From positions 485,074 to 549,073 of the forward strand of contig NZ_MPOH02000009.1 of NCBI RefSeq assembly GCF_001896135.2: DNA of 64,000 nt, in the 5' to 3' direction. Origin of the DNA: Streptomyces phaeoluteigriseus (GTDB lineage: Bacteria > Actinomycetota > Actinomycetes > Streptomycetales > Streptomycetaceae). Under the pieces are notes generated by a model that worked only from the letters and a program-made list of their open reading frames with translations, made no database searches and was not told where the DNA came from. The translations under genes and the position numbers were made by a program. Positions 18,912 through 28,220 of the stretch are shown here, piece by piece; the first letter of the stretch is position 1; each line of letters begins with the position of its first letter.

Positions 18912-20521
18912 GTCAGGGCTCCGAGCGCCATCGGCACACCGCGCGGGACCCCCGTACGCAGCTGCAGGGCCAGGGCGACGTCCCCCGCGTCGGGCCGGTC
19001 GTGTCCGACGAGGTCGGCGACGGTCCAGGCGACGCGCAGGACGCGGTCCAGCCCGCGGGCGGTGAGCACCCCGCGCTCCAGGCTCCGCTCAGCGTCCTCC
19101 ATGGCGCCGGTCACGGGATGCCACCGGCTGCGCAGTTCCCGTCCCGGCACCTCGCTGTTGGTCCGCCAGGGAGTGCCGGCCAGGCGGGCCCCCGCGCGCT
19201 CCCGTGCGGCGCGGACCCGGTCGGCGACGGTGGCCGTGGAGTCTCCGCCGGGGCCGCGGTGGGCCAGCTCGGCCCGGCTGACCGGGTCGATCTCGACCCG
19301 CAGGTCCACCCGGTCGAGCAGTGGTCCGGAGAGCCGGGCCTGGTAGCGGCGGATCGCCGAGGGCGGGCACTCGCACAGGGTGTCGCGCTGCGAGAACCGG
19401 CCGCACGGGCAGGGATTCGCCGCCAGCACCATGAGGAACCGCGCCGGAAACCGCACCACCCCGGCGCTGCGCGCGATCACCACGTGCCCGGCCTCCAGGG
19501 GCTGCCGCAGGGCGTCGAGGGCATGGGTGCTGAATTCGGGGGTCTCGTCGAGGAAGAGGATTCCGCGGTGAGCCATCGACACGGCTCCGGGCCGGGCGAT
19601 GTGGGCTCCGCCTCCGACGAGCGCCTGCATCGTGGCCGAGTGGTGCGGGGCGCAGTACGGGGGAACGTCGATCAGCGGCTTGCCCGGCGGCAGCAGCCCC
19701 GCGACCGAGTGGACGGCCGTGACCTCCAGGGACTCCTCCCGGCTCAGCCGGGGCAGGACGGCCGGCATGCGCTCCGCGAGCATGGTCTTGCCGGCGCCCG
19801 GTGGGCCTTCCAGGAACAGGTGGTGTCCGCCGGCCGCGGACACCTCGACCGCCGTACGCGCCGACCGCTGCCCCACGACGTCCGCGAGGTCGTGCCCATG
19901 GTCGTGCGGGGCGCCGCCGATGCCGTGCACGCCGGTGCCGGGCATGCGCAGGCCCGCCATGAGCGGGTCGGGCCGGCCCGGCTCGTCCGGTTCCTCGTGG
20001 GGCACCGGCTCGTCGGCGAGTACCGCGATCAGCTGCCGCAGGCTGCGCACCCCGAGCACGGAGACGCCCGGGACCAGCGAGGCCTCGGCCGCCGCGCACT
20101 CCGGCACCACGACCTGTTCGTAGCCGGCGTCCGCCGCGGCCAGCACGGCGGGGAGGATCCCGCGCACGGGGCGGACCCGTCCGTCGAGGCCCAGCTCCCC
20201 GATCATCACGATGTCGGCGAGCACCCGCGGGTCGATCCGCTCGGCCGCGCCGAGCACGGCGCTGGCGATGGCGAGGTCGAAACCGCTGCCGGCCTTGGGC
20301 ACGGAGGCGGGGCTGAGGCCGACGGTGAGCTTCTTCTGCGGCCATTCACCGCCGGAGTTCACCACCGCCGCCCGCACCCGGTCCCGGCTCTCGCTCAGGC
20401 TCTTGTCGGGCAGCCCCACCAGCGTGAACGCCGCCACTCCGGGCTCCAGGTCGGCCTGCACCTCGACCACGACGCCTTCGACGCCCACCAGTGCCACCGA
20501 GCAGGTGCGTGCGAATCCCAT
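18908..20521 (-). CDS. comM: YifB/ComM-family Mg-chelatase-like AAA+ ATPase
   Basis: 537 residues. The N-terminal Lon-protease-like fold (GLPDKSLSESRDRVRAAVVNS, AGSGFDLAIASAVL) comes first. The AAA+ core follows, with Walker A GPPGAGKTMLAERM and Walker B GILFLDETPEF, and a Cys-rich ANPCPCGRF. In naturally competent bacteria ComM is a branch-migration helicase. The start ATG 20521 (MGFARTCSVALVG) begins one base after the yraN stop; it matches the family start, unlike an upstream in-frame start at 20602. It forms an operon yraN-comM-dprA. Confidence 0.93.
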   Translation of the reverse strand: MGFARTCSVALVGVEGVVVEVQADLEPGVAAFTLVGLPDKSLSESRDRVRAAVVNSGGEWPQKKLTVGLSPASVPKAGSGFDLAIASAVLGAAERIDPRVLADIVMIGELGLDGRVRPVRGILPAVLAAADAGYEQVVVPECAAAEASLVPGVSVLGVRSLRQLIAVLADEPVPHEEPDEPGRPDPLMAGLRMPGTGVHGIGGAPHDHGHDLADVVGQRSARTAVEVSAAGGHHLFLEGPPGAGKTMLAERMPAVLPRLSREESLEVTAVHSVAGLLPPGKPLIDVPPYCAPHHSATMQALVGGGAHIARPGAVSMAHRGILFLDETPEFSTHALDALRQPLEAGHVVIARSAGVVRFPARFLMVLAANPCPCGRFSQRDTLCECPPSAIRRYQARLSGPLLDRVDLRVEIDPVSRAELAHRGPGGDSTATVADRVRAARERAGARLAGTPWRTNSEVPGRELRSRWHPVTGAMEDAERSLERGVLTARGLDRVLRVAWTVADLVGHDRPDAGDVALALQLRTGVPRGVPMALGALT

Positions 20522-20522
20522 C

Positions 20523-20894
20523 TCAGGCCACCCCCCGCACATGCTCGACGAGGGCGGCCCCGCGCCGGGGCAGGAGGACGCCGACCAGGTCGATGCGGAC
20601 ACCGCCCGGCGGTGCTCCCCCGTGGGCCTGGATCCACCGCTCGGCGAGGTCGCGCAGCCGCTCGGCCTTCTCGGGCGTCACCGCCGCCATCGGGTGCTGG
20701 AAACCACCGTCCCTGCGGGTCTTGACCTCGCAGACGACCAGCACCTCGCCGTCCCGTGCGACGATGTCGATCTCTCCGGTCCTGCCGCAGCGCCAGTTGC
20801 GCTCCAGGACCGTCATCCCGGCGTCGGCCAGCCGCCGCGCGGCCAGCTCCTCGCCGTACCTGCCGAGTGCTCCTCGCGCCAGATCCGTGTTCAT
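20523..20894 (-). CDS. yraN: UPF0102/YraN-family nuclease-like protein
   Basis: 123 residues. The PD-(D/E)XK-like core is evident as [22 protein letters not shown]. Function is not established; it is conserved next to comM in actinobacteria. Start ATG 20894 ([22 protein letters not shown]) is the family start. It lies about 100 bp downstream of the DUF2469 gene. Confidence 0.9.
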   Translation of the reverse strand: MNTDLARGALGRYGEELAARRLADAGMTVLERNWRCGRTGEIDIVARDGEVLVVCEVKTRRDGGFQHPMAAVTPEKAERLRDLAERWIQAHGGAPPGGVRIDLVGVLLPRRGAALVEHVRGVA

Positions 20895-21001
20895 GTCGGC
20901 ACCACCTCCGGCGCCAACGTTCACGCATCCGCCGCACCGAAAAGGATCTTGGTGCACAACTCGGCGACTGTGGACAACCGCGTCACCCACAGGAGCGACG
21001 G

Positions 21002-21310
21002 TCACCCGCCCGGCAGCTCCAGGTCACTCTTGTTCAGCTCCTCGATGTTCACGTCCTTGAACGTGAGCACCCGCACCTGCTTCACGAACCGGGCCGGCCG
21101 GTACATGTCCCACACCCAGGCGTCCGCCATCGACACCTCGAAGAACACCTCACCCTGGACCGAGTGCACCTGCATCTCGTAGTCGTTGGTTAGGTAGAAA
21201 CGCCGCTCGGTCTCGATCACGTATTTGAACAGACCGACGACGTCGCGGTACTCCCGGTAGAGCTTCAGCTCCATCTCGGTCTCGTACTTCTCGAGGTCCT
21301 CGGCGCTCAT
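21002..21310 (-). CDS. DUF2469-family conserved protein
   Basis: 102 residues, starting [40 protein letters not shown]. This highly conserved actinobacterial family (Rv2901c-type) has no established function. It is hydrophilic and probably cytosolic, with no membrane segment. It sits between the NUDIX gene and yraN, the same neighbourhood as in mycobacteria. Confidence 0.88.
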   Translation of the reverse strand: MSAEDLEKYETEMELKLYREYRDVVGLFKYVIETERRFYLTNDYEMQVHSVQGEVFFEVSMADAWVWDMYRPARFVKQVRVLTFKDVNIEELNKSDLELPGG

Positions 21311-21366
21311 GGCATGTTCCCCTTCAGCCGTGCGATCCCCCCATTGTGCGCCAGTCCCGTGAGCCG

Positions 21367-21900
21367 CTAGACGATTTCCGTGTCGAGGGTTACGGGCCGG
21401 GCCGGGGGACCTTCGTCGAGCAGCCTGCGCAGCAGCCCGGCGAGTCTGGTCGGATACACCGTCTCATGTGCCTGGGTCAGTTCCCGACACGTCCACCAGC
21501 GCGCTCCGGAGACGCTGCGCCGCTCCAGCTCGGTGAGGGCCGTCGCCCGAGGCACCTTCCCGGATGTGTCGGTCGTACGGGCCAGGTAGTACCACTCGTC
21601 CTGGTCCCAGCGGCGGCCGGCGAAGGGGAAGGAACACCTCCGTCGCCACAGCACCGGGCCGAGATCGACGTCGGTGATGCCGGTCTCCTCGGCGAGTTCC
21701 CGCCGTGCGGCCTGTTCCCGGGTCTCGTCGCCCTCCACGCCACCGCCGGGCGTGAACCACCAGTCGTCGGCCGGGTCGTCCGGCTCATGGCCGTGCAACA
21801 GCAGGATCCGGTCCTCGGGGTCGAGCAGCACCACCCGGGCGACCCTGCGCAACCCGCCCTCGTAGGAGTCGCCGCCCGCGTCCGTCGTCTCAGCGGGCAC
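21367..21900 (-). CDS. NUDIX hydrolase
   Basis: The NUDIX box GGVEGDETREQAARRELAEETGI fits Gx5Ex7REUxEExGU in full. A preceding RVVLLDPEDRILLLHG strand and WWFTPGG are also typical. The substrate cannot be told from sequence; it is probably a nucleoside-diphosphate derivative. Start GTG 21900 (VPAETTDAGGD) is chosen; it overlaps the last codons of sipZ by 11 nt, so coupling to the signal peptidase operon is likely. A longer reading from 21990 is possible but its extra N-terminus is low-complexity. Confidence 0.85.
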   Translation of the reverse strand: MPAETTDAGGDSYEGGLRRVARVVLLDPEDRILLLHGHEPDDPADDWWFTPGGGVEGDETREQAARRELAEETGITDVDLGPVLWRRRCSFPFAGRRWDQDEWYYLARTTDTSGKVPRATALTELERRSVSGARWWTCRELTQAHETVYPTRLAGLLRRLLDEGPPARPVTLDTEIV

Positions 21901-22672
21901 CGGCGGACTCCGGGCGCGTGCCGGCACGGCCGCGGGCGGCGAGCTTGGCGATCGGGCCGTACGCGCCGCCGCCGAGGACGAGCACCGCACCGGCCACGAT
22001 CAGCCAGCCGATCGTGCGCAGCGGACCCGGCTCGGAGAGCGTGCCCAGCGACTGGAAACCGGTGGGGCGCTCGAGCATGCCGTTCATGGGCCAGACGACG
22101 GCGTCCACACGGGCCTTGACCGAGCCGCGCGCGACCGTGCCGCCGGCGGCGTCGGTGAGGTGGGCGGTGGAGTCCAGGGAGCCCTGGCGTTCGTCGCCGA
22201 GCAGGAAGAGGCGGCCGTCGGGGACCTGCACGGTCGGGAAGTCCGTGATCTCGGCGAGGCTGCCCTCGGGCAGATACGGTTCCTCGATCCGCTTGCCGTT
22301 GACGGTCAGCTTGCCGTCGGTGCAGCAGGCGACGGTGTCACCGCCGACCGCGACGACCCGCTTGACCACGGGCGCGTTGTCCGCCCAGGTCTTGTCGGTG
22401 AAGACGACGACGTCCCCGCGGCGCACCTCGTCGCCGTCCACGACCTCGGCCAGGACCCGGTCACCGGCGGCGATCGTCGGGGCCATCGAGCTGGTGGGCA
22501 CGGTGTACGGCCGGTAGATGAGCGCCGCCCAGCCGAATCCGCCGAGAAACAGCGCGAGGCCCAGCGCGACGGCCACACCGGACAGGACATGTCCGGTCCG
22601 GCTGCCCACCGGGCCACTGCTGGTGCCACCGCCGCCGTGCGGGGCCGTACGTGTCGTGCTCTCGCCACCCAT
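21890..22672 (-). CDS. sipZ: type I signal peptidase SipZ
   Basis: Cleaves signal peptides from exported proteins. N-terminal membrane anchor at residues ~28-52. Catalytic Ser lies in TVPTSSMAPTI, catalytic Lys in VVKRVVAVGGD, and box E is FLLGDERQGSLDS. A second C-terminal membrane segment (TIGWLIVAGAVLVLGGGAYG) distinguishes it from the other three here and is known for some streptomycete Sip proteins. It is last of the sipW-X-Y-Z row, followed by the NUDIX gene. Confidence 0.9.
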   Translation of the reverse strand: MGGESTTRTAPHGGGGTSSGPVGSRTGHVLSGVAVALGLALFLGGFGWAALIYRPYTVPTSSMAPTIAAGDRVLAEVVDGDEVRRGDVVVFTDKTWADNAPVVKRVVAVGGDTVACCTDGKLTVNGKRIEEPYLPEGSLAEITDFPTVQVPDGRLFLLGDERQGSLDSTAHLTDAAGGTVARGSVKARVDAVVWPMNGMLERPTGFQSLGTLSEPGPLRTIGWLIVAGAVLVLGGGAYGPIAKLAARGRAGTRPESAGAR

Positions 22673-22781
22673 GGATCCGCACCCTACCCGGCGGTACCGA
22701 GCGGGGGCAGCCCCTCTTCCCCGGCCGGGCCCGCAAGCTTGAGCAAGCGTTTACCCAGCGGATCGGCGGGTCCCGGGTGGA

Positions 22782-23762
22782 TCAGCGGTCCTCGGCCGAC
22801 TCTGCGCGCCGGCGGCGCCAGAGGACCACCGGCACGACAGCGACGAGGGCGACGCCCTGCGGCGCGACCGTGAGGGCGGCCGAAGCCGCCGACCCGGCCG
22901 TGAGGCCGTCCTGGTCGAAGGTGTCCGGCACCGGCAGCGTGCCCCAGCGGTTGATCGGCCAGGCCTTGACGATGGCGCGGCCCACGACCTCGTCGACCGG
23001 GACCATGCCGTGGTTCTTGTCGGACTGGTTGTAGCGGGAGTCGCGCGAGTTCTGGCGGTGGTCGCCCATCACCCAGACGAAGCCCTTGGGGACCTTCACC
23101 GTGAACTGGCCGCCCTGGTCGTCCATGCTGCACGGGGTGTTGCCCGGGTACACGTACGGCTCGTTCAGCGCCTTGCCGTTGACCCTCAGCGGGCCGGTCT
23201 TGTTGCAGGAGACGGTGTCGCCGCCGACCCCGATCACTCGCTTGATCAGGTCCTTCTCCTCGACCGACGGCATCAGGCCGATCCAGCTCAGGAAGGTCTG
23301 GATCGCGTTCGGATCGGCCGTGGGCTCACCCGCGAGCCAGGCGTCCGGGTCGTGGAAGACGACGACCTCGCCGCGCTCGGGCTCGGAGCCGAACCACGGA
23401 GTGAGCTTGTCCACCAGGACGCGGTCACCCTCCTGGAGGGTGTTCTGCATCGAGTCGGAGGGAATCGAGAACGCCTGCACCAGGAACGTCTTGATGAGCA
23501 GCGCGAGGACCAGCGCGATGCCGATCAGGATCGGCAGCTCCTTCCAGAAGGAGCGCGGCTTCTTCGCCTTGGGGGCCCCGTCGCCGGAACCCTGACCCGT
23601 CTCGGGGGGCTGCCCGTCCCCGGGCCCGCCGTCTCCGGCCGCCGGGGAATCATTCCCGGAGGTCACAGCGCTGTCCTGGGCCGGGCCGGCCTCGTCCACG
23701 GGGTGTCCGCGGTGCTCCTCGCCGTCGTGCCCGGACCGTGCGCCAACCGCCACATCCCCCAC
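22782..23762 (-). CDS. sipY: type I signal peptidase SipY
   Basis: 326 residues. A disordered acidic/Gly-rich N-terminus of ~80 residues is followed by the membrane anchor (LPILIGIALVLALLIKTFLV). Ser is in SIPSDSMQNT and Lys in DLIKRVIGVGGD; GDHRQNSRDSR is box E. A C-terminal hydrophobic segment ends at RRRRAESAEDR. Start GTG 23762 lies six bases after AAGGAG. In S. lividans SipY is the main signal peptidase of the four; applying that here is by orthology. Confidence 0.9.
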   Translation of the reverse strand: MGDVAVGARSGHDGEEHRGHPVDEAGPAQDSAVTSGNDSPAAGDGGPGDGQPPETGQGSGDGAPKAKKPRSFWKELPILIGIALVLALLIKTFLVQAFSIPSDSMQNTLQEGDRVLVDKLTPWFGSEPERGEVVVFHDPDAWLAGEPTADPNAIQTFLSWIGLMPSVEEKDLIKRVIGVGGDTVSCNKTGPLRVNGKALNEPYVYPGNTPCSMDDQGGQFTVKVPKGFVWVMGDHRQNSRDSRYNQSDKNHGMVPVDEVVGRAIVKAWPINRWGTLPVPDTFDQDGLTAGSAASAALTVAPQGVALVAVVPVVLWRRRRAESAEDR

Positions 23763-24744
23763 GCCAACTCCTTACTCTGTGCCGCTGCCTGCCCCACATG
23801 CGGCGCAGGCCCACCACTCCCATAACGAGCGGGAGTTCCGCAGGGCTCGGGAGTCGGATCGTTCCGTTCGGATCGTCGGGGGCAACCCTATGCGACCCGT
23901 CGGATCGCGCGGTCGTCCCGGACACCGAGTCGGTCACGGAGGAAAAGGTTTGCGGTTCCTTGAGGGAGTTCCAGTGGCCCAGCGGCCACGCGATGACCAT
24001 GGCGCGGCCCACCACCCCGTCCTCGGACACCGTGCCGCCGTAGTCCGTGTCCTGGTGGGCCCGGGAGTCCGCGGAGTTCTCCCGGTGGTCGCCCATCACC
24101 CACAGGCGCCCCTCGGGGACGGTGATGTCGAAGGGCGTCAGCGAGGGGGCGTTGGCGGGGTACAGGTAGTCGCCCTCGTTCAGGGGAACGCCGTTGACGG
24201 TGACCCGCCCCTGCGTGTCACAGCACTGCACGTGGTCGCCGCCCACGCCGACGACCCGCTTGATGAGGTCCTTCTCGTTGTCGGACGGCAGCAGACCGAT
24301 GAAGGTGAGCCCTTCCTTGATCTGCTTGACGACGATGGGGTCGTCCTTCTTCGTGGTCGGCTGCTCGTCCTGGAGCCAGCCGCCGGGGTCCTTGAAGACG
24401 ACGACGTCCCCGCGCTGCGGCTTGGAGCCGAACCACGGGGTGAACTTGTCCACCAGGACCCGGTCGCCGATCTGGATCGTCTGCTCCATGGAGCCGGACG
24501 GGATCACGAAGGCCTGCACCAGGAAGGTCTTCAGGACGAGCGCTATCAGGACGGCGACCCCGACGAGGAGGGGGATCTCCCGGACGGCGCTGCGCCTGCG
24601 CTTGCGCTTGACCTTGCGCTGGAGCTTGCGCCGCTCCGCGCGCGTGCGGCCGCCGGACGAGCCGGCGGCGCGCCGTACACCGGTGGGCAGGAGGTTGTCC
24701 GCGGCACTGTCGGACACGCCGCGGGGCCTTCCGCGGTTACCCAT
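23650..24744 (-). CDS. sipX: type I signal peptidase SipX (3' end uncertain)
   Basis: Basic N-terminus rich in Arg/Lys, membrane anchor IPLLVGVAVLIALVLKTFLV, catalytic Ser in VIPSGSMEQT, Lys in DLIKRVVGVGGD, and GDHRENSADSR. As read, the frame runs to 23650, overlapping 113 bp of sipY. A stop TAA at 23772-23774 in the neighbouring frame, just before the sipY ribosome site, would give ~323 residues, close to the known SipX length. A small frame slip in the last 60 codons is therefore possible. ATG 24744 starts inside the 3' end of sipW. Confidence 0.85.
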   Translation of the reverse strand: MGNRGRPRGVSDSAADNLLPTGVRRAAGSSGGRTRAERRKLQRKVKRKRRRSAVREIPLLVGVAVLIALVLKTFLVQAFVIPSGSMEQTIQIGDRVLVDKFTPWFGSKPQRGDVVVFKDPGGWLQDEQPTTKKDDPIVVKQIKEGLTFIGLLPSDNEKDLIKRVVGVGGDHVQCCDTQGRVTVNGVPLNEGDYLYPANAPSLTPFDITVPEGRLWVMGDHRENSADSRAHQDTDYGGTVSEDGVVGRAMVIAWPLGHWNSLKEPQTFSSVTDSVSGTTARSDGSHRVAPDDPNGTIRLPSPAELPLVMGVVGLRRMWGRQRHRVRSWRGGCGGWRTVRARRRGAPRTPRGRGRPGPGQRCDLRE

Positions 24745-25469
24745 GGGCGCCGCCGGTCCGACGCGGTGCTCGCCTCCGGCACGCGCGCGTAGCCGCTCGG
24801 GCGGTGCAGGCGGGTGAGGTGGTCGAAGGGCCAGGCGATCCAGTCGGCGCGGCCGATCACGGCATCGACGGGGATCATGCCGCCGCCCGGTGAGCCGAGG
24901 CGGTCGCGGGAGTCGCTGGAGTCGCTGCGGTGGTCGCCGAGGACGAACAGGGTGCCGTCGGGCACGGCCACGTCGAAGGGCACCGTGGACGGACTGTCGC
25001 CGGGATACAGGAACGTCGACTCGTCGACCGGCCGGCCGTTCACCTGGATCCTCCCCTCCTTGTCGCAGCAGACCACGCGGTCTCCCCCCACACCCACGAC
25101 GCGCTTGACGTAGTCGGCGTTCCCGAAGTACCCGGTGCCGTCGAACACGACGACATCGCCGCGCCGCGGCTCGGCACCGAAACGGTACGCCAACCTATTT
25201 ACGAGAACGCGGTCGCCGATCCTCAATCCGTTCTCCATGGATCCGCTGGGAATCTGGAACGGTTTCACCACGAAGAGGTTGAGAAGCAGCGAGAACAGCA
25301 GGCAGATCACCAGCGTGAGACTGATCCGGCCGCCCGGCAGCCACTGCGTGATCCGCGCCACCAACGCGAAACGCGACCGTTCCTCCGGTCCCTCCGGGTC
25401 CGGGATCACTCCGGGATCGGAAGGGCTGGAGGAGCGGTCGCGCTCCGTCGGCTGAGCTTCGGTGTCCAT
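24546..25469 (-). CDS. sipW: type I signal peptidase SipW (3' end uncertain)
   Basis: First of the four sip genes, 45 bp after rplS. Membrane anchor SLTLVICLLFSLLLNLFVV at ~50-68, Ser in QIPSGSMENG, Lys in YVKRVVGVGGD, GDHRSDSSDSRDR. The reading frame continues to 24546, overlapping sipX by ~200 bp. This overlap is implausible. In an adjacent frame a TAA at 24737-24739 (after GGAHG) overlaps the sipX ATG and would give ~243 residues, suggesting a one-base slip near 24755-24790. Confidence 0.85.
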   Translation of the reverse strand: MDTEAQPTERDRSSSPSDPGVIPDPEGPEERSRFALVARITQWLPGGRISLTLVICLLFSLLLNLFVVKPFQIPSGSMENGLRIGDRVLVNRLAYRFGAEPRRGDVVVFDGTGYFGNADYVKRVVGVGGDRVVCCDKEGRIQVNGRPVDESTFLYPGDSPSTVPFDVAVPDGTLFVLGDHRSDSSDSRDRLGSPGGGMIPVDAVIGRADWIAWPFDHLTRLHRPSGYARVPEASTASDRRRPWVTAEGPAACPTVPRTTSCPPVYGAPPARPAAARARSGASSSARSSASAGAAPSGRSPSSSGSPS

Positions 25470-25514
25470 CGGGGCCAGATGCTATCCGGCCCCGCCATGA
25501 ACTCCTGAAGGCGC

Positions 25515-25865
25515 TCAGTTGTCGCGCTTCTCCTTGATCTTCGCGGCCTTGCCGCGCAGCTCACGGAGGTAGTACAGCTTGGCACGACGCACGTCACCGC
25601 GGGTGACCAGCTCGATCTTCTCGACGATCGGGGTGTGCACCGGGAAGGTGCGCTCGACGCCGACGGAGAAGGAGACCTTGCGGACCGTGAAGGTCTCGCG
25701 GACACCGGCGCCCTGACGGCGGATGACGACGCCCTTGAACTGCTGCACACGGGAGCGGTTGCCCTCGATGACGCGGACGTGGACGTTGACGGTGTCACCC
25801 GGGCGGAAGGCCGGGACGTCGGTGCGCAGCGACGCGGAGTCGACGGTGTCGAGCAGGTGGGACAT
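25515..25865 (-). CDS. rplS: 50S ribosomal protein L19
   Basis: 116 residues starting [24 protein letters not shown] at ATG 25865, with GAGGAAAG upstream. The family block [23 protein letters not shown] is present. It follows trmD after 133 bp, completing the conserved rpsP-khpA-rimM-trmD-rplS string, and precedes the sip genes. Confidence 0.97.
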   Translation of the reverse strand: MSHLLDTVDSASLRTDVPAFRPGDTVNVHVRVIEGNRSRVQQFKGVVIRRQGAGVRETFTVRKVSFSVGVERTFPVHTPIVEKIELVTRGDVRRAKLYYLRELRGKAAKIKEKRDN

Positions 25866-25998
25866 TTCGTCTGCTTTCCTCGCTGATGCCACAGGTCATC
25901 AACGGAAACTAGGAGTTCTGAAGGAGAGTCGTGCGGTCGGGGCGGGCGTCGTGTCCCCCCGTGGCAGGGGCGCACGCCGGACGGCGCACAACAGCGGC

Positions 25999-26832
25999 CT
26001 ATTGTTCCACGTCGTCGGTCCTGCGCCAAAATCGGCCGTACCGCGCACCCTCGGGATCCGGTGACCAGCCGAGGATGGAGAGCATCTCGCGGTCCTTCTT
26101 GTCGAAGGCCTTGGGGTCGCAGCGCTCGATCAGGTCGGGGCGGTTGGCCGTCGTACGGCGCAGGGCCTCGTCACGGCGCCAGCGGGCGATCTTCCCGTGG
26201 TGGCCGCTGAGCAGCACCTCGGGGATCTCCCGGCCGCGCCAGGCGGGCGGCTTGGTGTAGACGGGGCCTTCCAGGAGGCTCGCCATGGCGCCGGGGGCGA
26301 AGGAGTCGTCGCGGTGGGACTCGGCGTTGCCGAGCACACCGGGCAGCAGGCGTGCCACGGCCTCCGTGACGACCAGGACGGCCGCCTCGCCGCCGGCCAG
26401 GACGTAGTCGCCGATGGAGACCTCGTAGACCGGCATCCGGGTGGCGTACTCGTCGATGACACGCCGGTCGATGCCCTCGTAGCGGGCCGGGGTGAAGATC
26501 AGCCAGGGCCGCTCGGAGAGTTCGACGGCGAGTTCCTGGGTGAAGGGCCGGCCGCTGGGGGTGGGCACGACGAGCGCGGGGGCGTGCGCACCGCTCTCGT
26601 AGCCGTCGGCGAGGACGGTGTCGAGGGCGTCGCCCCACGGGTCGGTCTTCATGACCATGCCGGGCCCGCCGCCGTACGGGGTGTCGTCGACGGTGTTGTG
26701 CCGGTCGTACGTCCACTGCCGCAGGTCGTGCACCTGGACGTTCAGCTGCCCACGCGCGCGTGCCTTGCCGACCAGGGAGACGTTCAGCGGGTCGAGGTAC
26801 TCGGGGAAGATCGTGACGACGTCGAGACGCAT
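25999..26832 (-). CDS. trmD: tRNA (guanine37-N1)-methyltransferase
   Basis: 277 residues. Makes m1G37 in tRNAs reading CNN codons, preventing +1 frameshifting. The SPOUT knot is visible ([51 protein letters not shown]). The C-terminal tRNA-binding domain follows. The ATG overlaps the rimM stop as ATGA. Confidence 0.97.
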   Translation of the reverse strand: MRLDVVTIFPEYLDPLNVSLVGKARARGQLNVQVHDLRQWTYDRHNTVDDTPYGGGPGMVMKTDPWGDALDTVLADGYESGAHAPALVVPTPSGRPFTQELAVELSERPWLIFTPARYEGIDRRVIDEYATRMPVYEVSIGDYVLAGGEAAVLVVTEAVARLLPGVLGNAESHRDDSFAPGAMASLLEGPVYTKPPAWRGREIPEVLLSGHHGKIARWRRDEALRRTTANRPDLIERCDPKAFDKKDREMLSILGWSPDPEGARYGRFWRRTDDVEQ

Positions 26833-27425
26833 CAGGAGCCGCCCCCGGTCTCGCCGTCCGACTCCTCGCCCGGCTTCTCGTCCGACTCCTCGTCCCGTGC
26901 GGAGGCGATCTCCGCGCGGTCGTCGATCAGGCCGGGCGGCGGGTCGATCACCGCCCGCTGCTCCTCCAGGTCGATCTCCGTGACGATCGCCTCGACGAAG
27001 GGGATCATCACCTCGCTTCCGTCCGGCCGCTCGACGATGAAGAGGTCCTGCGAGGGCAGGTGCGAGATCTCCGTGATCCGGCCGACCTCGACGCCGTCCT
27101 TCGTCACCACGTCCAGGTCCATGAGCTGGTGGTCGTAGTACTCGTCCTCCTCTTCAGGAAGCTCCTCCGGGTCCACCTCGGCGATCAGGAGGATGTTGCG
27201 CAGGGCCTCGGCGCCGGTGCGGTCGGTGACCCCCTCGAAGCGCAGGAGGAGGCGGCCGCTGTGCACCCGGCCGGTCTCGATCGTGAGCGGACCCTTGGCG
27301 GCGGGGTCCGTGGCCAGTACGGCGCCGGGGGCGAGCCGCAGTTCCGGCTCGTCGGTGCGGACCTCCACGGTGACCTCGCCCTTGATGCCGTGGGCGCGGC
27401 CGATCCGTGCGACTACGAGCTGCAC
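26832..27425 (-). CDS. rimM: 16S rRNA maturation factor RimM
   Basis: Assembly factor for the 30S head, binding S19. Start GTG 27425 ([18 protein letters not shown]) has AGGAGA upstream; a longer reading from 27596 would only translate a short-repeat region. 197 residues. The N-terminal RimM barrel is followed by the PRC-barrel ([22 protein letters not shown]). The C-terminal ~30 residues are strongly acidic ([20 protein letters not shown]), as seen in other streptomycetes. Confidence 0.95.
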   Translation of the reverse strand: MQLVVARIGRAHGIKGEVTVEVRTDEPELRLAPGAVLATDPAAKGPLTIETGRVHSGRLLLRFEGVTDRTGAEALRNILLIAEVDPEELPEEEDEYYDHQLMDLDVVTKDGVEVGRITEISHLPSQDLFIVERPDGSEVMIPFVEAIVTEIDLEEQRAVIDPPPGLIDDRAEIASARDEESDEKPGEESDGETGGGS

Positions 27426-27438
27426 TGTCGAAGATCTC

Positions 27439-27483
27439 CTGTCGTACCTGTCGTACCTGTGGTACCTGTCATGCCTGTCGTAC
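27439..27483. repeat. five 9-bp tandem units before rimM
   Basis: Five consecutive units of the type CTGTCGTAC (three exact, two with 1-2 changes) fill 27439-27483, immediately upstream of the rimM ribosome site. A replication-slippage repeat, possibly variable between strains. Confidence 0.8.
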
Positions 27484-27555
27484 GTGCTGCCCCAACGACT
27501 ACGGGCCGGGGACGGCCCAGTGGCCCTCCCCGGCCCGAGCCGGTGCTGCGATGCG

Positions 27556-27795
27556 TCAGCGGACGTGGTCCACGTCGACGAGGTCGACACGGACACCGCG
27601 GCCGCCGATGGCGCCCACGACGGTGCGCAGAGCGCGTGCGGTGCGGCCGTTGCGGCCGATCACCTTGCCGAGGTCGTCCGGGTGGACCCGGACCTCGAGC
27701 ACGCGACCACGGCGCAGGTCGCGCGAGGCGACCTGCACGTCGTCAGGGTTGTCGACGATGCCCTTCACGAGGTGCTCAAGCGCCTCTTCGAGCAT
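27556..27795 (-). CDS. khpA: KH-domain RNA-binding protein KhpA
   Basis: 79 residues with a single KH domain; the GxxG loop is [13 protein letters not shown]. KhpA-type proteins pair with KhpB in RNA binding and cell-size control in other bacteria. It starts 5 bp after the rpsP stop, so it is co-transcribed. Confidence 0.9.
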   Translation of the reverse strand: MLEEALEHLVKGIVDNPDDVQVASRDLRRGRVLEVRVHPDDLGKVIGRNGRTARALRTVVGAIGGRGVRVDLVDVDHVR

Positions 27796-27800
27796 GCTGC

Positions 27801-28220
27801 TCAGGCCTCGGTCGACTCGGACTCAGCCGCGGCCTCGTCCTTCTTCTCAGCCTTCTTCTTCTGGGTGATGGCCTCACCCTTGCCCGCGTCGTCGCCACCG
27901 AGGGCCTCGAACAGCGGACGCGCCTTCTTCGGCTCGGCGACGAGCAGCGGAGCCGGGGCGGGCTCGCCCTTGAACTTCTGCCAGTCACCGGTCTTCTTCA
28001 GGATGGCGAGGACGGGCTCGGTCGGCTGCGCGCCGACACCCAGCCAGTAGGCCACGCGGTCGGCGTCGACCTCCATGACCGACGGGTTGTACGTCGGGTG
28101 GTACTTGCCGATCTCCTCGATCGCACGGCCGTCGCGACGGGTGCGGGAGTCGGCGACGACGATGCGGTAGTGAGGCGCACGGATCTTGCCCAGACGCTTC
28201 AGCTTGATCTTGACTGCCAC
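27801..28220 (-). CDS. rpsP: 30S ribosomal protein S16
   Basis: 139 residues from GTG 28220 ([26 protein letters not shown]), with AGGAGA upstream. The ~80-residue S16 core is followed by an Ala/Lys/Glu-rich tail ([19 protein letters not shown]), typical of actinobacterial S16. First gene of the rpsP-khpA-rimM-trmD-rplS operon. Confidence 0.96.
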   Translation of the reverse strand: MAVKIKLKRLGKIRAPHYRIVVADSRTRRDGRAIEEIGKYHPTYNPSVMEVDADRVAYWLGVGAQPTEPVLAILKKTGDWQKFKGEPAPAPLLVAEPKKARPLFEALGGDDAGKGEAITQKKKAEKKDEAAAESESTEA

